64,000 bases of DNA from Domibacillus epiphyticus (GTDB lineage Bacteria; Bacillota; Bacilli; Bacillales; Domibacillaceae). The stretch spans positions 1-64,000 of the forward strand of contig NZ_MSFI01000008.1 in NCBI RefSeq assembly GCF_001975785.1. Reading direction: 5' to 3'. The number at the start of each line of letters is the position of its first letter. Position 1 is the first letter of the stretch. Made by a program: the position numbers and the translations under genes. Below the pieces are notes generated by a model. That model made no database searches. It worked only from the letters and a program-made list of their open reading frames with translations, and was not told the DNA's origin. Below, in pieces: positions 54,829-64,000 of this stretch.

Positions 54829-56226
54829 TTAACCGATTGAACCTTCCATCTCGAACTTGATCAAGCGGTTCATTTCAACAGCGTATTCCATTGGCAGTTC
54901 TTTTGTGAATGGCTCGATAAAGCCCATAACGATCATTTCTGTTGCTTCTTCTTCAGAAATACCACGGCTCATCAAGTAGAAGAGCTGCTCTTCCGATACT
55001 TTCGACACTTTTGCTTCATGCTCAAGTGAAATATTGTCATTCAAAATTTCATTGTATGGAATTGTATCAGATGTTGATTTGTTATCCATAATCAATGTAT
55101 CACACTCGATATTTGAGCGAGCGCCGTCTGCTTTACGTCCAAAGTGAACGATACCGCGGTACGTAACTTTTCCGCCTTGTTTCGAGATTGATTTTGATAC
55201 GATTGTGGATGATGTATTCGGTGCAAGGTGAATCATTTTTGCACCAGCATCCTGATGCTGTCCTTTACCGGCAAGGGCAATTGACAATGTCATGCCGCGT
55301 GCACCTTCACCTTTTAAAATAACAGCTGGGTATTTCATCGTTAATTTTGAACCGATGTTTCCATCAACCCATTCCATTGTTGCATTCGCTTCACAAACCG
55401 CACGCTTCGTCACTAGGTTAAATACGTTATTTGCCCAGTTTTGGATCGTTGTATAACGGCAATATGCGCCTTCTGCAATATAGATTTCGACAACCGCTGA
55501 ATGAAGCGAGTTTGTTGTGTAAACAGGTGCCGTACATCCTTCAACATAATGTACGCTCGCATCTTTGTCGACGATGATAAGCGTACGCTCGAACTGACCC
55601 ATATTTTCGGAGTTAATACGGAAATACGCTTGAAGTGGTGTATCCACTTTCACGCCTGGTGGGACATAAATGAATGAGCCGCCTGACCACACAGCAGAGT
55701 TCAATGCTGCAAATTTATTGTCTGTCGCCGGAATAACCGTCGCCCAGTATTTTTTGAAGATGTCTTCATTTTCTTTTAAAGCTGAATCTGTATCTTTAAA
55801 GACGATTCCCAGTTCTTCCAAATCTTCCTTCATGTTGTGATATACAACTTCTGATTCGTACTGAGCGGATACACCCGCAAGATATTTTTGTTCAGCTTCC
55901 GGAATGCCTAGTTTATCAAATGTTTGTTTGATTTCTTCCGGCACTTCATCCCATGAACGCTCAGATTTCTCAGATGGTTTTACGTAATACGTAATTTCAT
56001 CGAAGTTAAGAGACGACATATCGCCTCCCCATTGCGGCATCGGCATTTTATAAAAATGCTCAAGTGATTTCAAACGGAAATCAAGCATCCATTGGGGTTC
56101 TTCTTTCATTTTTGAAATTTCTTTTACGATTTCAGCTGTCAATCCACGTTCCGAACGAAAAATCGATACATCACGGTCATGGAAGCCATATTTATAATCG
56201 CCAATTTCAGGGGCTTTTTTTGCCAT
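54829..56226 (-). CDS. sufB: Fe-S cluster assembly scaffold SufB
   Basis: The core scaffold of the SufBCD complex, 465 residues, with the right-handed beta-helix fold. [23 protein letters not shown] near residue 229 includes a conserved cysteine, and [19 protein letters not shown] near 378 is the SufC-facing region. It is the last gene of sufCDSUB, after sufU. Confidence 0.96.
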   Translation of the reverse strand: MAKKAPEIGDYKYGFHDRDVSIFRSERGLTAEIVKEISKMKEEPQWMLDFRLKSLEHFYKMPMPQWGGDMSSLNFDEITYYVKPSEKSERSWDEVPEEIKQTFDKLGIPEAEQKYLAGVSAQYESEVVYHNMKEDLEELGIVFKDTDSALKENEDIFKKYWATVIPATDNKFAALNSAVWSGGSFIYVPPGVKVDTPLQAYFRINSENMGQFERTLIIVDKDASVHYVEGCTAPVYTTNSLHSAVVEIYIAEGAYCRYTTIQNWANNVFNLVTKRAVCEANATMEWVDGNIGSKLTMKYPAVILKGEGARGMTLSIALAGKGQHQDAGAKMIHLAPNTSSTIVSKSISKQGGKVTYRGIVHFGRKADGARSNIECDTLIMDNKSTSDTIPYNEILNDNISLEHEAKVSKVSEEQLFYLMSRGISEEEATEMIVMGFIEPFTKELPMEYAVEMNRLIKFEMEGSIG

Positions 56227-56249
56227 GTTGCATTCCTCCTGTCAGTTTT

Positions 56250-59210
<2,961 letters not shown>

Positions 59211-59226
59211 AGTAGCTCCTCCTCGA

Positions 59227-60003
59227 TTACTGTACCGTTTCGTCTTCGATGCCAAGTTCCTGTTTAATCCAGTCATATCCTTCTGCTTCAAGGCGTTCCG
59301 CAAGTTCCGATCCACCAGATTTCACGATTTTTCCTTGCATCATAACATGGACATGGTCAGGTGTGATGTAATTCAAGAGACGTTGGTAATGCGTAATCAT
59401 TAAGCAGCCAAAATCTTCACCGCGCATTTTGTTGATTCCTTTTGATACAACTTTAAGCGCATCTATATCAAGACCTGAGTCGATTTCATCAAGGATGGCA
59501 ATTTTCGGCTGGATTGTCATTAATTGAAGAATTTCGTTGCGTTTTTTCTCCCCGCCAGAAAATCCTTCGTTCAAATAGCGTTGTGCCATATCTTGATCCA
59601 TTTCAAGAAGATCCATGTTGCCGTCCATTTGACGGATAAATTTCATTAGTGAAATTTCGTCCCCCTCTTCGCGGCGGGCATTTACTGCAGAGCGAAGAAA
59701 TTCAGCGTTTGTAACGCCTGTAATTTCACTTGGGTATTGCATTGCTAAAAATAGACCTGCACGAGCACGTTCGTCTACTTCCATTTCAAGAACATCTTCT
59801 CCGTCAAGTGTGATAGACCCTTGTGTTATTTCATATTTCGGGTGACCCATAATAGCGGAAGAAAGAGTCGATTTACCCGTTCCATTTGGCCCCATGATCG
59901 CATGGAACTCGCCGCCTTTAATCTCAAGGTTTACCCCTTTCAAAATTTCTTTCCCGTCGATTGCGACGTGAAGATCTTTAATTGTTAATGTTGATTGTGA
60001 CAT
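59227..60003 (-). CDS. sufC: Fe-S cluster assembly ATPase SufC
   Basis: An ABC-type ATPase that drives SufBCD, 258 residues. Walker A GPNGTGKS at 38-45, signature FSGGEKKR near 150 and Walker B IAILDEIDSGLD near 173 are all intact. First gene of sufCDSUB; GGAGGG precedes the ATG. Confidence 0.97.
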   Translation of the reverse strand: MSQSTLTIKDLHVAIDGKEILKGVNLEIKGGEFHAIMGPNGTGKSTLSSAIMGHPKYEITQGSITLDGEDVLEMEVDERARAGLFLAMQYPSEITGVTNAEFLRSAVNARREEGDEISLMKFIRQMDGNMDLLEMDQDMAQRYLNEGFSGGEKKRNEILQLMTIQPKIAILDEIDSGLDIDALKVVSKGINKMRGEDFGCLMITHYQRLLNYITPDHVHVMMQGKIVKSGGSELAERLEAEGYDWIKQELGIEDETVQ

Positions 60004-60021
60004 GTTTTACCCTCCGTATTC

Positions 60022-60040
60022 ATCGGTTTGAGTAACCGAT
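60022..60040 (-). other. Hairpin in the sufC leader
   Basis: ATCGGTT-TGAGT-AACCGAT is a perfect 7-base stem ending about six bases before the sufC ribosome binding site. It could influence translation or mRNA stability. Confidence 0.4.
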
Positions 60041-60046
60041 TGTGTC

Positions 60047-60130
60047 TATTCTCAATTTATTCTCATTACAATCTTATAACAAATTAAATTTATATTCAAC
60101 CGTAGAAAGCGATTACAATTTGTATTCTCA
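60047..60130. repeat. Three TATTCTCA repeats around the suf promoter
   Basis: TATTCTCA occurs at 60047-60054, 60058-60065 and 60123-60130, all in the same direction. The first two are 11 bases apart, one turn of the helix. They flank the putative promoter, so they may be a regulator's binding sites. Confidence 0.45.
60071..60099 (-). promoter_or_regulatory. Putative suf operon promoter
   Basis: The minus strand reads TTGAAT (60094-60099), a 17-base spacer and TAAGAT (60071-60076). This gives a leader of about 60 bases before sufC. Confidence 0.4.
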
Positions 60131-60143
60131 AATAAAAGTAAAA

Positions 60144-60165
60144 AAACCGGCTTTTTTGCCGGTTC
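60144..60165 (-). terminator. Hairpin after the 59-codon gene
   Basis: AACCGGC pairs with GCCGGTT around a T-rich loop. On the minus strand TTTTTTTACTTTT follows, so it should end transcription of the 59-codon gene before the suf promoter. Confidence 0.8.
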
Positions 60166-60177
60166 CCTTACTTTTCA

Positions 60178-60357
60178 TTAAGATATGTGATTAGTAAATT
60201 TCCGGTTAAAGTCCGCAACGATGCGTCTGCTTTCAAGGTAATCCTGCTCGCGCTGCTGCTCGACGTCAATTCTCACTTCATGCTTCTGGCTGTACACTTC
60301 GTAGCCAACACCATGGGATGCGTGCATCGCTTTTTCCATGCCTTCTGTGTACTTCAT
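60178..60357 (-). CDS. Conserved-looking 59-residue soluble protein, unknown
   Basis: A 59-codon frame between metQ and sufC with its own terminator. The protein is polar and charged (GVGYEVYSQKHEVRIDVEQQREQDYLESRRIVADFN), not membrane-bound. I do not recognise a family. The ATG at 60357 lacks a good ribosome binding site. AAAAGG lies about 35 bases upstream, at the right distance from an ATT codon that is in frame, so a rare start is conceivable. The terminator just after the stop supports a real gene. Confidence 0.5.
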   Translation of the reverse strand: MKYTEGMEKAMHASHGVGYEVYSQKHEVRIDVEQQREQDYLESRRIVADFNRKFTNHIS

Positions 60358-60478
60358 ATTCAGTGAGTTACTAATAGGGAATCAATCCTTTTCGTTTTTT
60401 TTTGGAGACCTGCTCCGCTATTAATACTAGCAGGCGGCGAACGGGATACGCAAAAGCAATTAGAAGCCTTGAGTCCCC

Positions 60479-60493
60479 CTCACAAGTTGTGAG
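60479..60493. other. Perfect inverted repeat CTCACAA-G-TTGTGAG
   Basis: A 15-base perfect palindrome with one central base in the gene-free stretch 60358-60590. AAAGGAG overlaps its edge on the minus strand but no open frame follows. Role unknown; no other structure of note in this stretch. Confidence 0.35.
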
Positions 60494-60593
60494 CTCCTTT
60501 ATACTCTTGTATATATCCCCTTTCGCAGAATATAAACCAAATACTCACGAATTCTTAATTATCTGAAAACTAAATGTTCTTACAAGGTAAAAA

Positions 60594-60622
60594 AAACCGA
60601 CCAGTACTAAGCCGGTCGGTTT
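60594..60622 (-). terminator. Terminator of metNIQ
   Basis: AAACCGACC (60594-60602) pairs with GGTCGGTTT (60614-60622); eight Ts follow on the minus strand just past metQ. Confidence 0.9.
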
Positions 60623-60627
60623 ACGCA

Positions 60628-61479
60628 TTATTTCGAAACTGGTACGAATGCTCCGCCCCATTCTTCTAAAATAAAGTCTTGAATTTCTTTAGAATGAAGG
60701 ACTTCTACCAATGCTTTAATTTTTTCTTTATCTTCATCACCTGAACGTACAGCAATGATATTCGCATATGGTGAATCTTTTCCTTCAAGGGCAATCGCAT
60801 CTTCAAGTGGATTCAAGCCAGCGTCCACAGCATAATTCGAGTTGATCATGACTGCATCACCCTCGTCGTTATTGTACACTTGCGGAAGCAATGCAGCTTC
60901 ATAATCATAGTCGAATTCTAAATTCTTTTTGTTTTCCGCAATATCATCAAGTGTTGCTGCCTCTTTCGCAACACCTTCTTTTAACGTGATTAAACCCGCT
61001 TCTTCAAAGAGAGCCAGCATACGACCGTGATCTGCAACAGATGAACTTAAAATAATTTTAGCGCCTTCTGGAAGTTCTTTTAAGTCTTTATACTTTTTCG
61101 AATAAATCCCGATAGGTTCAACGTGGATACCGCCAGCACTTACAAAATCGTACCCATGCTCCGCTTTTTGTGCTTCGAGATAAGGAACATGCTGGAAGTA
61201 GTTCGCGTCAACTTCTCCCTCTTCTAATACTCTATTCGGTATAATATAATCCTGGAGGGTTTCAATCTCCAATTCATACCCTTTTTCTTCTAGTATCGGC
61301 TGCGCTTTTTCCAAAATCGCTGTATGAGGAACTGGATTAGCCGCTACCACAATTTTTTTATCTTCTTCTGCTGTACCTGAGTCTTTGTTTTCATTATCTG
61401 CTGTCTCTTCTCCGCCTCCGCACGCTGCAAGAACGAGCATAAAAGCGACTGTCATTAAACCGAGAAGCCATTTTTTCAT
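60628..61479 (-). CDS. metQ: Methionine-binding lipoprotein MetQ
   Basis: Substrate-binding protein of the methionine ABC importer. The 283-residue precursor has a lipoprotein signal with lipobox LAAC and lipidated C20. The mature part is of the NlpA family (PVPHTAILEKAQPIL, YFQHVPYLEA, SSSVADHGRML). Third gene of metNIQ. Confidence 0.94.
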   Translation of the reverse strand: MKKWLLGLMTVAFMLVLAACGGGEETADNENKDSGTAEEDKKIVVAANPVPHTAILEKAQPILEEKGYELEIETLQDYIIPNRVLEEGEVDANYFQHVPYLEAQKAEHGYDFVSAGGIHVEPIGIYSKKYKDLKELPEGAKIILSSSVADHGRMLALFEEAGLITLKEGVAKEAATLDDIAENKKNLEFDYDYEAALLPQVYNNDEGDAVMINSNYAVDAGLNPLEDAIALEGKDSPYANIIAVRSGDEDKEKIKALVEVLHSKEIQDFILEEWGGAFVPVSK

Positions 61480-61501
61480 TACAAATTCCTCCTAAACAAA
61501 T

Positions 61502-62170
61502 TTATCGTTTATCGAGTTTACGTGTTGCAGTATCCCCGATGAACTGAATAATAAACACAATGATTAAGATAATAATGGTTGCCATCATCGTGACATCAGT
61601 ACGACTGCGCTGGAATCCATCCAAAAAGGCAAGATTGCCGAGTCCTCCTGCTCCGATAACACCCGCCATCGCCGTGTAGCCAACAAGGGCAATCGCCGTA
61701 ACGGTCAAGCCGGAAACGAGAGCTGGCAATGATTCCGGAATTAATACTTTTCTGATAATCGTCCATGTAGATGCACCCATTGCACGGGCAGCTTCAATGA
61801 CCCCTTTGTCAATTTCCCGAAGGGCTATTTCAACCATCCGGGCATAAAAAGGAGCTGCTCCAATAATTAACGCAGGGAGTGCCGCATTTTCTCCGATAAT
61901 TGTTCCGACCAGCGCCTTTGTAAATGGAATAAGCAACACAATTAATATGATGAAGGGAATCGAGCGGAAGACGTTGACGATGATGGCTGTTATGCCATAT
62001 GCCGCTTTATTTTCCCATAACTGCCCTTTCGATGTTAAAAAGAGCAGAAGACCGAGTAATATACCTAAAATAAAGGTGACAATGACTGAAATACTCGTCA
62101 TATAAAGCGTCTGTACTGTTGCTTCCCACATTTTTTCCCAATCGACATTCGGAAACCATTGTTCAATCAT
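61502..62170 (-). CDS. metI: Methionine ABC transporter permease MetI
   Basis: A 222-residue permease with five or six helices. The ATPase-contact loop EAARAMGASTWTIIRKVLIPESLPALVSG is near residue 133. It overlaps metN by 8 bases. Called metP in B. subtilis; metI is used here to avoid confusion with the NSS transporter. Confidence 0.95.
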   Translation of the reverse strand: MIEQWFPNVDWEKMWEATVQTLYMTSISVIVTFILGILLGLLLFLTSKGQLWENKAAYGITAIIVNVFRSIPFIILIVLLIPFTKALVGTIIGENAALPALIIGAAPFYARMVEIALREIDKGVIEAARAMGASTWTIIRKVLIPESLPALVSGLTVTAIALVGYTAMAGVIGAGGLGNLAFLDGFQRSRTDVTMMATIIILIIVFIIQFIGDTATRKLDKR

Positions 62171-63188
62171 ATGTAATTACCTCCGAATCCACCTGCTGCG
62201 CATCCAAAAATGCCGTGGCTTTGTCGACTTCAGTTGCATCACCCGTTATTTGAACAAACAATGTTCCATAAGCGCCATTTTGCGTTTGTGAAATTTTCCC
62301 CTGCAAAATATTAACGTCCACGTTAAACTGGCGGATCAATTCGGTCATGACCGGCTGTTCTGCTGATACACCAACAAATGTCAGTTTAACAATTTTTCCG
62401 TTCGGATGAGATTCAAGCAAATGATGAATCGTTTCCTTTGATTCTTCAGGCTCAGTCACCTGCTGCACAAACCGCTTCGTAATTTGCTGTTCCGGACGGC
62501 GGAATACGTCCAGCACCGTACCAAGTTCTACGATTTTCCCCGCTTCCATTACGGCCACGCGATGGCAGATTTTGCGGATAACATGCATTTCATGCGTAAT
62601 AAGCACAATTGTCAGTCCGAGCCGCTGATTGATATCAACGAGCAATTCTAAAATCGAATCGGTCGTTTGTGGATCAAGCGCGGATGTCGCTTCATCACAC
62701 AGAAGAACTTGCGGATTGTTCGCGAGTGCTCGCGCAATACCCACTCGCTGCTTTTGTCCTCCTGATAGCTGTGATGGATAAGAATCCCCCCGTCCTTCAA
62801 GACCGACAAGTTCAATAAGTTCGTTTACACGCTTGTCCCGTACCGCTTTATTAACGCCGGCAATTTCAAGCGGAAATGCAATATTCTCACGAACCGTGCG
62901 TGACCAGAGCAAGTTAAAATGCTGAAAAATCATGCCGATCTCCTGGCGCGCTTTTCGAAGTTCTTTGCCTTTAATTTTAGACACCGCCCGTCCCGCAACA
63001 GTCACAGAGCCTTCAGTTGGTGTCTCGAGTCCGTTTAGCATGCGGATGAGTGTACTTTTACCCGCACCGCTGTAGCCGATCATTCCGAAGATTTCACCCT
63101 CCTGAACGGAAAGATTTATATCATCAACAGCAGTTACCCGGCCATTTTTTGTATGGAATATTTTCTTTGCCTGTTCAATTAAAATCAT
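62163..63188 (-). CDS. metN: Methionine ABC transporter ATPase MetN
   Basis: A 341-residue ATPase with Walker A GYSGAGKST at 38-46, signature LSGGQKQR near 140, Walker B VLLCDEATSALDP near 160, and a C-terminal NIL domain (about 265-341) that binds methionine for feedback control. The start is ATG at 63188 after GGAG; the open frame continues 63 codons upstream, but that stretch is the SAM-I riboswitch and its terminator. Confidence 0.96.
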   Translation of the reverse strand: MILIEQAKKIFHTKNGRVTAVDDINLSVQEGEIFGMIGYSGAGKSTLIRMLNGLETPTEGSVTVAGRAVSKIKGKELRKARQEIGMIFQHFNLLWSRTVRENIAFPLEIAGVNKAVRDKRVNELIELVGLEGRGDSYPSQLSGGQKQRVGIARALANNPQVLLCDEATSALDPQTTDSILELLVDINQRLGLTIVLITHEMHVIRKICHRVAVMEAGKIVELGTVLDVFRRPEQQITKRFVQQVTEPEESKETIHHLLESHPNGKIVKLTFVGVSAEQPVMTELIRQFNVDVNILQGKISQTQNGAYGTLFVQITGDATEVDKATAFLDAQQVDSEVITYD

Positions 63189-63207
63189 GGTGTCAACTCC
63201 TTTCCAT

Positions 63208-63236
63208 AAAAAAAACCCGTCTGCACAAAGTAGACA
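63208..63236 (-). terminator. SAM-riboswitch terminator before metN
   Basis: GTCTAC and GCAGAC form the core of a hairpin that ends in GGG and eight Ts on the minus strand, just before the metN ribosome binding site. Confidence 0.8.
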
Positions 63237-63259
63237 GAAAGGCAGTGATGAACCCCTTT

Positions 63260-63363
63260 CTCTCATCTTCCGGAGCATATTGCTTCGTGTGACTTGGCAC
63301 CTTTCTGCTAAAGAAGGTTGCCGGGCTTCATCGGGCACATCCCTCGGCCTCTCTTGATAAGAG
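63260..63363 (-). promoter_or_regulatory. SAM-I (S-box) riboswitch of metNIQ
   Basis: On the minus strand the P1 arms CTCTTATC and GATGAGAG enclose the S-box core: CAAGAGAGGCCGAGGGA, then GCCCGATGAAGCCCGGCAACC and GGTGCCAAGTC. All conserved blocks are in order. High SAM should favour the downstream terminator and reduce methionine import. Confidence 0.97.
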
Positions 63364-63383
63364 CTTGTTCTAAACATGAATGG

Positions 63384-63413
63384 ATTTTAACATTCGGATA
63401 ATAATTATGTCAA
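63384..63413 (-). promoter_or_regulatory. Promoter of metNIQ
   Basis: The minus strand reads a perfect TTGACA (63408-63413), an 18-base spacer and TAAAAT (63384-63389), about 20 bases before the S-box. Confidence 0.75.
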
Positions 63414-63449
63414 TAAAACAATATTTAACCCCCGTTGTAAATAATGGGA

Positions 63450-63749
63450 TTATATAACCGAGCGTATTTCTTCATATATATATGGAACTGACTGAAAAGC
63501 ATAAATTTTCTTTATTAGTTTCCCATTTGAAAACAAGAGTAAACATGGGACGCTTTCAATCGCAAATAAATGGGCAATATCTTCGTGGTAATTTAAATTG
63601 ATCCGTCGAAGCGGCACGTCTATGTTCATAGCCTCAACGACATCAAGCATTTTACCGGCCACCTGGCATGTACCACACATTGGTGTGTATGCATATAAAG
63701 CTGCTTTCGGTCCAGCAAGCAGTTCTTGAATTGTTTTTGTTGTCTCCAT
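63450..63749 (-). CDS. yusE: Thioredoxin-like protein YusE
   Basis: A 99-residue thioredoxin-fold protein with the redox motif CGTC (MCGTC, near residue 25) and the cis-proline loop SVPCLLLF near 66. Counterpart of B. subtilis YusE, also found between metN and yusF. It starts three bases after yusF and is probably co-transcribed. Confidence 0.88.
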   Translation of the reverse strand: METTKTIQELLAGPKAALYAYTPMCGTCQVAGKMLDVVEAMNIDVPLRRINLNYHEDIAHLFAIESVPCLLLFSNGKLIKKIYAFQSVPYIYEEIRSVI

Positions 63750-63752
63750 CTT

Positions 63753-64000
63753 TTACTGCGTTCCTTCTTTCTGTAAAAATTCACCGTGTACATCGATATC
63801 CGCGCTCATTAAAACTGACGCGAGATAACGATGCGGAGCAGCCGCGACTTCTTTATAGCGGCGGTCAATGTATAGATGCCGTGCTTGAGGAAGCTCCCGT
63901 TTAAACTGTCGGCGTAATTTCTCTCCTGATGCGTCCGCATCAACTAAGATGTATACATCACGTTCAAACAGCTCGTCCACAAGCTCGTCAAGACGTGACA
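63753..64000 (-). CDS. yusF: Toprim-domain protein YusF (N-terminus beyond the window)
   Basis: The frame is open to the right edge, so the start is missing; about 82 codons are visible. YILVDADASGEKLRRQFKRELPQARHLYIDRRYKEVA is the second half of a Toprim domain with the DxD metal site. The glutamate-containing first half should lie outside the window. It resembles B. subtilis YusF and small primase/ribonuclease M5-like proteins. Confidence 0.82.
   Translation of the reverse strand, partial: SRLDELVDELFERDVYILVDADASGEKLRRQFKRELPQARHLYIDRRYKEVAAAPHRYLASVLMSADIDVHGEFLQKEGTQ

Noticed and set aside
59211-59315. 35-codon extension of sufD into sufC
   Set aside because: Overlaps sufC coding sequence; the ATG at 59210 with AGGAGGAG is the better start.
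63189-63377. In-frame 63-codon N-terminal extension of metN
   Set aside because: The DNA is the SAM-I riboswitch and its terminator, and the ATG at 63188 has its own GGAG site.

Overview
The window looks like ordinary chromosome from a low-to-mid GC, endospore-forming Bacillaceae. Gene content and order follow the Bacillus subtilis pgi-yug-mrp-yui-yum-yut-yun-suf-met-yus block. Sporulation genes (a sporulation-type kinase, kapB, yunB), strong AGGAGG-type ribosome binding sites, TTG and GTG starts, and hairpin-plus-T-tract terminators agree with this. Gene names rest on recognising protein families by eye; no database search was possible.

Layout: (1) 1-0.8 kb: two tandem rRNA-type promoters on the minus strand pointing out of the left edge, then tRNA-Ala(GGC). 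(2) 0.8-9.9 kb: pgi, an iron-type butanol dehydrogenase, glutamate dehydrogenase, the S1-domain protein YugI, alaT-alaR, yugE, patB and a cytosolic PAS histidine kinase standing where kinB would be expected. (3) 10-12.7 kb: queCDE behind a preQ1-I riboswitch, a small membrane protein, and kapB. (4) 12.8-14.6 kb: pbpD. (5) 14.7-21.3 kb: the whole methionine salvage pathway as two divergent operons, mtnEWXBD (minus) and mtnKA (plus). (6) 21.4-27.9 kb: yufK and the seven-gene Mrp Na+/H+ antiporter operon. (7) 28-33.9 kb: a YdaT-like protein, menI, pepA, yuiB, a Nudix hydrolase, and divergent yumB (NDH-2) and yumC (ferredoxin-NADP reductase). (8) 33.9-35 kb: a decayed accessory patch with two broken small genes. 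(9) 35-37.9 kb: a large secreted nuclease/phosphatase and a 38-residue membrane peptide. (10) 38-51.6 kb: iron-sulfur carriers (yutM, yutI), yuzB, yutJ, gabD, a 2-hydroxyacid dehydrogenase, yutG, a Rieske oxidoreductase, yutF-yutE, yutD-lipA, the MetP/MetS transporter and yunB. (11) 51.6-54.7 kb: yunD, yunE, yunF. (12) 54.8-60.0 kb: sufCDSUB. (13) 60.1-64 kb: a 59-codon orphan, metNIQ behind a SAM-I riboswitch, yusE, and the truncated start of yusF at the right edge.

Two themes link the genes. One is sulfur/methionine: patB, methionine salvage, MetP/MetS and MetNIQ. The other is iron-sulfur supply and redox: Suf, YutM, YutI, LipA, YumB, YumC and YutJ. I found no prophage, insertion sequence, CRISPR array or defence system. 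The most useful leads are regulatory and small-gene observations: a Rex-like site on yumB, helically phased repeats at the suf promoter, methionine salvage operons with no S-box next to a metNIQ operon that has one, and the decayed gene pair at 34.4-35.0 kb.
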